From JASLEW01 sp035544875 (GTDB lineage: Bacteria; Acidobacteriota; Thermoanaerobaculia; Multivoradales; UBA5704), in the NCBI GenBank assembly GCA_035544875.1, contig DASZZP010000015.1, positions 62,001 to 126,000 on the forward strand: a DNA stretch of 64,000 nt, given 5' to 3'. The position numbers and the translations under genes are program-made. The notes beneath the pieces were generated by a model, which saw only the letters and a list, made by a program, of their open reading frames with translations, was not told where the DNA came from and did not search any database. Numbering within the stretch: position 1 is the first letter of the stretch; every line of letters starts with the position of its first letter. This document shows positions 52,645 through 64,000 of the stretch, one piece after another.

Positions 52645-53119
52645 GCAGGTCCGCGCGTCGATGGCCCGCTGCCTGGCGCGAGACGCCGCGCCAGAGGAGC
52701 AGCGGCGCCTGGCCGAGCACCTCGCCGGCTGCGCGGAGTGCAGGCGCGAGATGGAGCTGTCGCGGCGCGCGCTGCGGGCGCTCGGCGGGTTCTCCTTCGC
52801 GCTCGACCCGGCGTTGACTCCGCGCGTGCAGGCCGCCCTGGCCCGGCGCGCCAGGGAGCTCGAGAACGAGCGCGCTGATCGCAAACAGCGCCGGCGGCTG
52901 CGCGTCGGCTTCGTGGCCGCGGTCCTGATGACGGCCGCCGGCTCCCTCGCAGCCTGGCTGGCGGCCGGCTGGTTCGCCGGAACCCATCACGTCTCGCCGC
53001 TGCCGCTGCATGCCGGAGTGTTGATCTTCTGGACGCTTCCTTCCTTGTGCGCGGCTCTCCCGCTCCTGCTCTCGGACCTGCTCGGCGGCGCGGCGCGCGG
53101 GAAGGAGCTGGCGTCGTGA
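52625..53119 (+). CDS. Anti-sigma factor with zf-HC2 zinc finger and membrane helices
   Basis: The 164-residue protein has the zf-HC2 motif HLAGCAECRREM near residue 33, which binds zinc and holds the partner sigma factor. A helical linker follows, then two membrane helices (about 98-117 and 130-152). This is the layout of membrane-bound anti-sigma factors. I prefer ATG 52625 because AAAGGA lies six to eight bases before it; an ATG at 52619 is in frame. The stop overlaps the next gene start by three bases. It should release the sigma factor after a membrane or envelope signal. Confidence 0.85.
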   Translation: MRTDVHEQVRASMARCLARDAAPEEQRRLAEHLAGCAECRREMELSRRALRALGGFSFALDPALTPRVQAALARRARELENERADRKQRRRLRVGFVAAVLMTAAGSLAAWLAAGWFAGTHHVSPLPLHAGVLIFWTLPSLCAALPLLLSDLLGGAARGKELAS

Positions 53120-53619
53120 TCTTGCATTGGGTTCTGGTCCTGATCGCTTTGCTCGTCGGCCCGGCCATGGTCAGCCTGGTGTGCCTCAAGAGAGGAGTCC
53201 GAAGAGTCGTGCCCAAACCGGCGCTGCTGCTTGCGAGCCTCGCCTTCTTCGCCACCGTGATCTATGGCCTTCTGAGCGCGGAGCGCCAGGGACGGGCCCT
53301 GGTCTCCGGGTTGTCTTCCTGGGAAGCTGGCCAGTCCGTTCTTGCCTCGACCTGGCGGGGCTTTGCCGCCGGCGCCCTCATCGCCGCCGCCATCCTCGGC
53401 TTGGGTTACATCTATGGCGACGCGAGGCGGCGCGGCATGCCGGCCGTGCTCTGGCTCCTGGTAGTCTTCATGGTGCCGAACCTGATCGGGCTCCTGCTCT
53501 ACTTTCTGCTGCGCAAGCCTCTCCTCGAGTCGTGCGCTCACTGCGGCCTGGGGATCGCGGCGGGACAGCTGTTCTGTTCCCACTGTGGCGCTCCCCAGGG
53601 TCAGATGGCGACACCGTAG
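53116..53619 (+). CDS. Four-helix membrane protein with C-terminal zinc ribbon
   Basis: The 167-residue product starts at a GTG overlapping the anti-sigma stop, with GGAG well placed upstream. It has four membrane helices (about 4-24, 37-54, 80-103, 112-133) and a C-terminal zinc ribbon made of CAHCG and FCSHCG. The family is not known to me beyond similarity to zinc-ribbon membrane proteins of unknown role. Position in the sigma/anti-sigma operon suggests that it takes part in the same response or is its target. Confidence 0.75.
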   Translation: MILHWVLVLIALLVGPAMVSLVCLKRGVRRVVPKPALLLASLAFFATVIYGLLSAERQGRALVSGLSSWEAGQSVLASTWRGFAAGALIAAAILGLGYIYGDARRRGMPAVLWLLVVFMVPNLIGLLLYFLLRKPLLESCAHCGLGIAAGQLFCSHCGAPQGQMATP

Positions 53620-53692
53620 CTCGGCCCGCGCGGGCAAGCGGGCCGGTCAACCCAAAAGGCATGCAGCAACTCGAACAGGAGAGGAACGAACG

Positions 53693-53872
53693 ATGACCGC
53701 GCACGGCAGTTCATGGATCGTCAGCCTCGCACGGGAGCGCAGCGTCCAGGTCGCGGTCGCGCTCTGGGCGGCGTGCGGTCTGGCGATCTACCCGCTGAGT
53801 CACGGCAGGCTGCCCTTCAACTGGCCGATGCTGGCCGGCGCGCCGTTCTCGGTGCAAGTCGGGACGGCGTGA
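53693..53872 (+). CDS. Small membrane peptide, 59 residues
   Basis: A short frame with a good ribosome site (GGAGAGG) follows the zinc-ribbon gene by 73 bases. It encodes a peptide with one likely helix (VQVAVALWAACGLAIYPL) and a short polar tail. I do not recognise it. Its place at the end of the sigma factor operon supports it as real. Confidence 0.5.
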   Translation: MTAHGSSWIVSLARERSVQVAVALWAACGLAIYPLSHGRLPFNWPMLAGAPFSVQVGTA

Positions 53873-53923
53873 GGAGCACGGGCCGCCCGCGCTTCCCCAC
53901 CAAGCGCTTACCGGCTCTCGGCC

Positions 53924-53952
53924 TTGACCTTCCGGCCAAGACCTTATACCAT
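53924..53952 (+). promoter_or_regulatory. Sigma-70-like promoter for the DGT-repeat gene
   Basis: TTGACC at 53924-53929 and TACCAT at 53947-53952 are 17 bases apart. The predicted start of transcription (about 53959) favours the ATG at 54009 over an upstream ATG at 53955. Confidence 0.5.
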
Positions 53953-54008
53953 GTATGTCTATGTGTCGGTGGAGGTGCTGCGCCGGCCACGGCGTCCCGG
54001 GCAACCCG

Positions 54009-57000
54009 ATGAGCCGGCTCGTGGCGCTGGCCACCCTCGTGTTTCTTGGACTGCCGTCGGCCATCGCGGTGCCAGCATCCGCCCAATCCGCGTACCTGGT
54101 CAAGGACTTAGCACAAGGCATCGCAGATGGCTCGCCTTCTCTGACAGCCCTTTTCCCAACCGCCGACCGCCTGTTCTTCCGCAACGACACCGATCCTCGC
54201 AGCTCGGGCGCCGGCCTTCCCAGGCTCTGGGTGAGCGACGGCACCGCAGGCGGCACGCAGGCGCTGCCCGATCTGTGCGTGGATTCCTGCTCCCACGGAC
54301 CGGTTTTCGTCGCCGCGCTGGGCAGAGTCGCGTTCTTCATCGAAGGCTCGGCAGCAGACGGCGACCAGCTCTGGCGCTCGGACGGCACGCCGGCCGGGAC
54401 CTTTCGCCTGATCGGGCGCTTGCGGCTCATTGCCGACCCCAAGGTCTTCGCGGTGTGGAAGCGCGGCGTCTACTTCATCGCCTACGCCGACCAGGCAGGG
54501 GGAGGTGATCCGTCCGAGCAGCTCTGGCGCAGCGACGGCACGCGGGCAGGCACGGTGCGGATCTCCGACCTCGGGCCCGGACTCTTCTCCGCGCGCGCCG
54601 ATGCGCTGGCAGTGGCCGGGGCCAAGCTCTTCTTTGCCGCACCCAGGGCCGCGCCGCGCGACGCCCGCTCGACCCTCTGGGTGAGCGACGGCACGGCAGC
54701 AGGGACGCGGCCAGCCAGCGCCGCCGGACCTATCCAGCCGCGTCAGCTCACGCCGCTGGGTGAGCGGATCTTCTTCGTCGCCACTGCTGCCGGCAGCGGC
54801 CCGGCCGATCAACTCTGGGTGAGCGACGGCTCGGCGGCCGGCACGATGGCCTTGACACCCCTGCCGCTGTTCATCCCGAGCGTGGCGCTCAAAGCCGGAC
54901 AGGAGCGGCTCTACTTCCAGGCCGACGACGGCGTCGATGGCAATCAGCTCTGGATGACCGATGGCACAGCCGCGGGCACCCACCGGTTGACGTCGTTCCC
55001 CGGGTACTCCAACTTCTCGGGGCCCGAGGAGATCGGCGGCCGGCTGGTCTTCGTGAGTTTTGGCAATTGGGAATCAGCGGGTCTGTGGGCGCTCTCTCCG
55101 GAATCCCCCGAATCTCTCCAAGCGCTCTGCCCAGCCAGCTGCGGCCCGGCCGGACCGCCGCTGGTAAAGGTGGGTGACCGCGTCCTGTACCTGCCTGGCG
55201 ACGAGTGGGAGGGCTTCGACCTGTGGAGCACTGACGGCACCGTAGGCGGCACGGTGCGCCTGAAAAACGTCTGCCCGCCGACGCCGGGGCCCAGGGTTCA
55301 GCACGGCAACTGCGACGGCGGGAACATCTTGCTCGTCCAGGACGGCTCGGCCTTCATCAGCGTGGAAAAAGACGAAGGCCCCGTCGAGCTGTGGCGCAGC
55401 GACGGGACGCGTGCCGGCACGCTGCGCTTCACCGACCGGCCGATCGATTACTCTCTCCAGATTGCCGCGATCGCCGGCCTGGCTTTCTTCGTGGCTTCCG
55501 ACAGCGAGGCTGGCGACGAGCTCTGGGCGAGCGATGGAACGGCGGCAGGAACACGGCAACTGACCGATCTGAACGTTTCGCGCTACGGCGGCTTCGGGCC
55601 TTACGCCTTCGTACGCCTCGGCGACGAGCTCTTCTTCAATTACGGCGGGATCTGGCGCACCGACGGAACCGCCGCCGGCACGCTGCCGGTGACCGATTTC
55701 TTTGTGAACGGCGGCATCGTGGCCGCCGCGGGCGCGGCCTTCTTTTTCTCCTTCGACGACCAGAACCGGATGCAGCTCTGGGTGGCCGACGGTTCTCCTG
55801 GCGGTGTCCGCCAGCTGACCCACTTTGCCGAGGTGACCGAGTCGATCGATTCGGGCCCGGTCGCGGCCTCGGGACAGGTCTTCTTCGTGGCCGGGTGGGG
55901 CGGTGACGACCCGGCGGCGATGTGGCGGAGCGACGGCACACCGCAGGGCACCGGCAAGGCCTTCGACCTGCCGCCTGCCGTCGCGGTCAGCGGAGGCGTC
56001 CGGGACCTGACCTCGCTTGGATCCGATTTCTACTTCACCAACCATCTCCAGGCGGGGCCCCTGGAGGTCTGGAAGAGCGACGGAACCACGGCCGGCACGG
56101 TGCAGCTCGCAGTTTCCTGCTGTCCTCCTGACTTCGCGATCACCCCTTTCATCCGCATCGGCGGCACGGTCTACTTCATCGCCTACACCGGGCCTGGCCA
56201 GTCCTACCTGAGACAGACCGACGGCACCCCGGCCGGCACCGGGTGGGTGGAGCTCAAGGGTTCTCCAGTCGTCAATCCGACCGGCCTGCTCGCCGTGGGC
56301 GGCACTCTCTATCTCTTTGCCGATGCCGCCGCCCAGGGCGACCGCAGCCTCTGGCGCACCGACGGCACGCCGGCGGGAACCTCTGAGCTGGCGACGTTTC
56401 GGGGCGGCAGCGGCGACGCCGCGCCTCGTTCTCTTACGCCTTTCGGCAGTGGCGTGGGCGTGGCTTTCGTCGCCGACGACGGCGTGCACGGCCTCGAGCC
56501 GTGGATCAGCGACGGCACCGCCGCCGGCACTCGCATGCTGGCCGACATCTTGCCGGGCGGCGACGGCTCGCGCCCGAGCGGGCTCATGGCGGCAGCGGGA
56601 CGCCTCTTCTTCGCTGCCAACGACGGCGTGCACGGATTCGAGCTGTGGCAGAGCGACGGCACGGCGGCCGGCACGAGGATGGTCCAGGACATCGCGCCCG
56701 GCCCCCTCTCGTCCAATCCCGCCAGCATGACCCAGCTCGGCGACACACTCTACTTTTCCGCCGACGATGGCTTGATCGGCCCTCAGCTCTGGGCGCTGCC
56801 GCTCGGCGGCGGCAGCGCAGGCTGCCAGCCCACCGCCACCGCCCTCTGTCTCGCCGGCGGCCGCTTCCGGGTGGAAGTCCTGTGGCGCAACTTTCAGCAC
56901 GCGAGCGGCGCTGGTCAGGCGGTTCCGCTGACCGGCGACAGCGGCTACTTCTGGTTCTGGAACCCCGACGAGGTCGAGATCGTCGCCAAGATCGTCGACG

Positions 57001-57644
57001 GCCGCCCGCTCGACGGTCACTTCTGGGTGTTCTACGGCGCCCTGTCGAGCGTCGAGTACTCGCTCACCGTGACCGACACGCGGACCGGTCTGACCCGCCG
57101 CTACTACAACCCCCCGGGCCAGCTGGCCAGCGTCGGCGACACCCACGCTTTCGGCCCGCTCGGCGCCGGCGAGAGCTCGGCGGCGGGCCGCGCGGCCACA
57201 ACTGCCGGCCGTCTTGACGGTGGATCGGCGCCGGCCTCGCTGCGGCCGCGGCGCTCCACCCCTCCCGCCGCCGGCCGCGCACCGGACCGCTCCGCTTCGA
57301 CCAGCCAAGGGTGCCAGCCCGGCCCCACCCGCCTCTGCCTCGACGGTGCACGCTTCGCGGTCGAGGCCGCCTGGACCGACTCGAACGGCCGCAGCGGCTC
57401 CGGCAACGCGGTGGGGCTCGCCTCAGGCAGCGGCTATTTCTGGTTCTTCGACCCCGGCAGCGTCGAAGTGGTCCTCAAGGTGATCGATGGACGCGCCGTC
57501 AACGGTAAGTTCTGGCTCTATTACGGCGCGCTCTCCGACGTCGGCTATACGCTCACCGTCACCGACACCTTGACCGGCGCGGTCAAGGTCTACTCCAATC
57601 CCGCGGGACAGCTCGCCAGCGTCGCCGACACCTCGGCCTTTTGA
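54009..57644 (+). CDS. Secreted DGT-repeat protein with two C-terminal shared domains
   Basis: The 1211-residue protein has a signal peptide (1-26, ending ASA before QSA) and then at least seventeen repeats of about 50 residues, each with the mark LWxSDGTxxGT (for example LWVSDGTAAGTR, LWRSDGTPAGTF, LWQSDGTAAGTR) followed by FF-rich beta strands. Such repeats are thought to make beta-propeller-like or solenoid surfaces, but their ligand is unknown. The last part has two copies of the same roughly 110-residue domain that ends the metalloprotease at 12.8 kb, at about residues 939-1048 and 1100-1211. Each starts CQP..LCL.G.RF and contains FWF, DGR, FWxxYGALS and NPxGQLASVxDT. It may act as an attachment or sorting module. 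Confidence 0.85.
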   Translation: MSRLVALATLVFLGLPSAIAVPASAQSAYLVKDLAQGIADGSPSLTALFPTADRLFFRNDTDPRSSGAGLPRLWVSDGTAGGTQALPDLCVDSCSHGPVFVAALGRVAFFIEGSAADGDQLWRSDGTPAGTFRLIGRLRLIADPKVFAVWKRGVYFIAYADQAGGGDPSEQLWRSDGTRAGTVRISDLGPGLFSARADALAVAGAKLFFAAPRAAPRDARSTLWVSDGTAAGTRPASAAGPIQPRQLTPLGERIFFVATAAGSGPADQLWVSDGSAAGTMALTPLPLFIPSVALKAGQERLYFQADDGVDGNQLWMTDGTAAGTHRLTSFPGYSNFSGPEEIGGRLVFVSFGNWESAGLWALSPESPESLQALCPASCGPAGPPLVKVGDRVLYLPGDEWEGFDLWSTDGTVGGTVRLKNVCPPTPGPRVQHGNCDGGNILLVQDGSAFISVEKDEGPVELWRSDGTRAGTLRFTDRPIDYSLQIAAIAGLAFFVASDSEAGDELWASDGTAAGTRQLTDLNVSRYGGFGPYAFVRLGDELFFNYGGIWRTDGTAAGTLPVTDFFVNGGIVAAAGAAFFFSFDDQNRMQLWVADGSPGGVRQLTHFAEVTESIDSGPVAASGQVFFVAGWGGDDPAAMWRSDGTPQGTGKAFDLPPAVAVSGGVRDLTSLGSDFYFTNHLQAGPLEVWKSDGTTAGTVQLAVSCCPPDFAITPFIRIGGTVYFIAYTGPGQSYLRQTDGTPAGTGWVELKGSPVVNPTGLLAVGGTLYLFADAAAQGDRSLWRTDGTPAGTSELATFRGGSGDAAPRSLTPFGSGVGVAFVADDGVHGLEPWISDGTAAGTRMLADILPGGDGSRPSGLMAAAGRLFFAANDGVHGFELWQSDGTAAGTRMVQDIAPGPLSSNPASMTQLGDTLYFSADDGLIGPQLWALPLGGGSAGCQPTATALCLAGGRFRVEVLWRNFQHASGAGQAVPLTGDSGYFWFWNPDEVEIVAKIVDGRPLDGHFWVFYGALSSVEYSLTVTDTRTGLTRRYYNPPGQLASVGDTHAFGPLGAGESSAAGRAATTAGRLDGGSAPASLRPRRSTPPAAGRAPDRSASTSQGCQPGPTRLCLDGARFAVEAAWTDSNGRSGSGNAVGLASGSGYFWFFDPGSVEVVLKVIDGRAVNGKFWLYYGALSDVGYTLTVTDTLTGAVKVYSNPAGQLASVADTSAF

Positions 57645-57670
57645 AAGAGCCGCGTCTCGCCGGGCAAAAC

Positions 57671-57690
57671 GGGCTGCCGGGCCGCAGCCC
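57671..57690 (+). terminator. Possible hairpin terminator of the DGT-repeat gene
   Basis: GGGCTGC and GCAGCCC pair across a six-base loop 27 bases after the stop codon. No T run follows, so the call is weak. Confidence 0.35.
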
Positions 57691-57713
57691 CGGCCGTCAC
57701 CGCGGGCACAGGT

Positions 57714-57742
57714 TTGACACGCGGGCCGCTCGCCGCGACACT
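57714..57742 (+). promoter_or_regulatory. Candidate promoter of the selenoprotein gene
   Basis: A perfect TTGACA at 57714-57719 is followed after 17 bases by GACACT (57737-57742), a weak -10 box. The ATG is 22 bases downstream. Confidence 0.45.
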
Positions 57743-57763
57743 CTCCCAAGAGAGGAGCGCCCC

Positions 57764-58366
57764 ATGGCCAAAGAATCCGAGCCGTTCATCGCCCTACCCT
57801 CGGAGGCGGAGATCCGGGCGCGGATGCCGCCCGACGCACCCCGCAACCCCTACGATTTCGGGTTCCTTGGCGACATGTCGCGCCTGCTCGCGGCCCATGA
57901 GCGGATCGGCTCAGCGATGCGGCGGGCCTTCTACGAGATCATGTTCGCGCCGGGAGCTCTCGACCGCGCCGAGCGCGAGATGATCGCGGCCGTGGCTTCG
58001 GCGGCCCAGGACTGCGAGTACTGAACCGAATCTCACGCAGAGTTTCTGCGTGTCGAAAAGAACGATCCGGCCCTGGTCGAAGCCATCAAGCGCCGCCGCT
58101 GGCGGGATCTTCCGCACCTCACCGAGCGGCAGCGAGCGCTCTGTACGGTGACCGAGAAGCTGACCCGCACCCCGACCCAGATGACCGCGGCCGATTGGCA
58201 GCCGCTCCGCGATCTCGGGTTCGACGACACCGGTCTCCTGGAGGCGGCCCACCTGATCAGCATCTTCAACTACTTCCCACGCCTCGCCGACGGCTTCGGC
58301 CTCCAGCCTAGCCCGCAGATCCGTGCAGCCGCGGCGACCGGCACTCCGCTCCACCGCCCGGATTGA
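57764..58366 (+). CDS. Probable selenoprotein: AhpD-like/carboxymuconolactone decarboxylase-family protein (CxxU)
   Basis: The frame is open from ATG 57764 (GAGGAG before it) to the stop at 58364-58366, except for one TGA at codon 87. Across that codon the likeness to AhpD/CMD-family peroxidase proteins is unbroken: AEREMIAAVASAAQDCEY, [TGA], TESHAEFLRVEKNDPALVEA, down to DTGLLEAAHLISIFNYFPRLADG. In the family the catalytic motif is CxxCxxxH; here it reads C84-E-Y-U87-T-E-S-H91, so UGA stands exactly where the second reactive Cys is expected. A seven-pair hairpin follows nine bases after the UGA, as in bacterial SECIS elements. I therefore read 200 residues with selenocysteine 87. A nonsense mutation at this one codon is the alternative. 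The likely role is thiol/selenol peroxide reduction. Confidence 0.82.
58034..58052 (+). promoter_or_regulatory. Bacterial SECIS-like hairpin
   Basis: CACGCAG and CTGCGTG form a perfect seven-pair stem with loop AGTTT. The loop begins 16 bases after the UGA (58022-58024) and has G as its second base. Both agree with published rules for SelB-binding bacterial SECIS elements. Confidence 0.75.
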
Positions 58367-58444
58367 CCTAGCCTCCATTTCTCAGAAGCCTCTGCTAGGG
58401 CGCCCAAAGCTGCCGCCGCGCGGCCGGCGGCTCGCGCGCGGCGA

Positions 58445-58909
58445 TCACGGCTCCCCGCCCTCGGGTCCGAGCCGCTTGAGCATCAGGAAGGCGTCGAGCC
58501 GGCCGTGGTAGTAGCCGGCCAGCCGATCGAGCGCGCGGTAGCCGTGCCGCTCATAGAAGCGCCGCGCCCCCGCCGAGTCGGCCGGCGTGTGCAGCGCGAC
58601 CCCGCGCGCGCCGCTCTCCTCGAGCCAGCGCTCGATCGCCGCCAGCAGGCGGCCGCCGATCCCGCTCCCCTGGTGCCCGGGCGCCACGTCCAGGGTGATC
58701 AGGTAGCCCACCCGGCCCGCCGCCAGGCGCCCGACGACGAAGCCGACCGCTGCCCCGTCCGCCCCTTCCGCCACCAGCGTCCGGCTGCGCCGCCCCGACA
58801 GGTAGGTGCGCAGCTCGTAGCGCGAGTACGCCAGCTCCGGCGCGAAGGCCGCCTGGTCGATCGCCAGCAGCCGCTCGAAGTCGGCGCTCCGATAGTCGCG
58901 GATCGTCAC
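58445..58909 (-). CDS. GNAT-family N-acetyltransferase (RimI-like)
   Basis: The 154-residue protein has the GNAT fold: MTIRDYRSADFERLLAIDQ at the start, strand beta4 GYLITLDVAP followed by the acetyl-CoA loop GHQGSGIGGRLL (the RxxGxG/A-type motif A with His-Gln at the start), and SAGARRFYERHGYRALDRLA at the end. It resembles the RimI group that acetylates ribosomal or other protein N-termini, but the target is unknown. The start is a GTG next to the rpoC terminator region. It follows rpoC on the same strand but lies behind a strong terminator, so it probably has its own promoter or depends on read-through. Confidence 0.88.
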   Translation of the reverse strand: MTIRDYRSADFERLLAIDQAAFAPELAYSRYELRTYLSGRRSRTLVAEGADGAAVGFVVGRLAAGRVGYLITLDVAPGHQGSGIGGRLLAAIERWLEESGARGVALHTPADSAGARRFYERHGYRALDRLAGYYHGRLDAFLMLKRLGPEGGEP

Positions 58910-58920
58910 CTGGAAGACGC

Positions 58921-58961
58921 AAGAAAAAGGGCGGCCCCATCGTCGCGCGATGAGCCGCCCT
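58921..58961 (-). terminator. Rho-independent terminator of the rpoBC operon
   Basis: On the minus strand a GGGCGGC...GCCGCCC hairpin with inner CATCG/CGATG pairs is followed by TTTTT (complement of 58924-58928). It lies 32 bases beyond the rpoC stop codon. Confidence 0.85.
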
Positions 58962-58992
58962 GTCAGTCACCGAAGCAAGCGCAAAACCCTGA

Positions 58993-63171
<4,179 letters not shown>

Positions 63172-63186
63172 CTGGGTTTCCTCCCA

Positions 63187-64000
<814 letters not shown>

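Noticed and set aside
54009..57644. Regular direct repeats that could look like a CRISPR or satellite array
   Set aside because: They are in frame, vary at the third codon position and encode the LWxSDGTxxGT protein repeat.

Overview
The window is a very GC-rich bacterial chromosome segment with dense coding on both strands. Several features point to Acidobacteriota, perhaps the Thermoanaerobaculia: an ADOP-type FtsX/MacB permease, a secreted protein built from LWxSDGTxxGT repeats, a DUF6600-like protein, a C-terminal TPR/kinase fusion, and a C-terminal beta-rich domain shared by two secreted proteins. The assignment rests on gene content and is an inference. The cells appear Gram-negative, with an outer-membrane barrel, lipoproteins, LspA and an efflux adaptor. 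The right end holds the conserved rpoB-rpoC pair.

Layout. 0.07-4.7 kb: ada (alkylation repair), lspA, then an APC permease and an MFS transporter overlapping on the minus strand. 4.7-7.6 kb: two secreted double-CAP proteins flank a methyltransferase, all joined by GTGA overlaps. 7.9-11.3 kb: a DJ-1/PfpI protein and lon, which carries a long insert. 11.3-18.3 kb: an outer-membrane barrel, a secreted matrixin-like metalloprotease and an ADOP permease. 18.3-22.5 kb: an accessory island with IS256/IS1 remnants and a 2.9-kb IS1595-family transposon (24-bp perfect ends, near-perfect 8-bp target duplication). The transposon carries four passenger genes, including a HEPN protein, and lies directly in front of a hicB-hicA pair whose toxin gene has a stop codon.

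22.6-37.3 kb: a thioredoxin with a zinc ribbon, then the most unusual locus, a six-gene minus-strand operon. Its order of transcription is ABC ATPase, ABC permease fused to a degenerate M1-peptidase-like region, second ABC permease, lipoprotein efflux adaptor, degenerate RND permease, and a second degenerate RND permease fused in frame to an ABC ATPase domain. Both RND proteins appear to have lost the membrane Asp and Lys residues that carry protons in normal RND pumps. I infer an ATP-driven hybrid ABC-RND machine. 37.4-49.3 kb: an ATL-AlkD fusion, a frameshifted secreted protein, a DUF6600 protein, a GH63-like glycosidase, a DrrAB-like ABC exporter and a secreted protein of unknown function.

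49.5-64 kb: a TPR/Ser-Thr kinase, an ECF sigma factor with its anti-sigma factor and two small membrane proteins, the DGT-repeat secreted protein, a probable selenoprotein (AhpD-like, CxxU, with an in-frame UGA and a SECIS-like hairpin), a GNAT acetyltransferase, the rpoBC terminator, rpoC and the 3' part of rpoB.

Two families of non-coding repeats run through 11-32 kb. One is a three-copy element lying next to gene ends. The other is a short palindromic element that sits once in the largest copy of the first family and twice, in opposite orientations and in frame, inside one RND gene.
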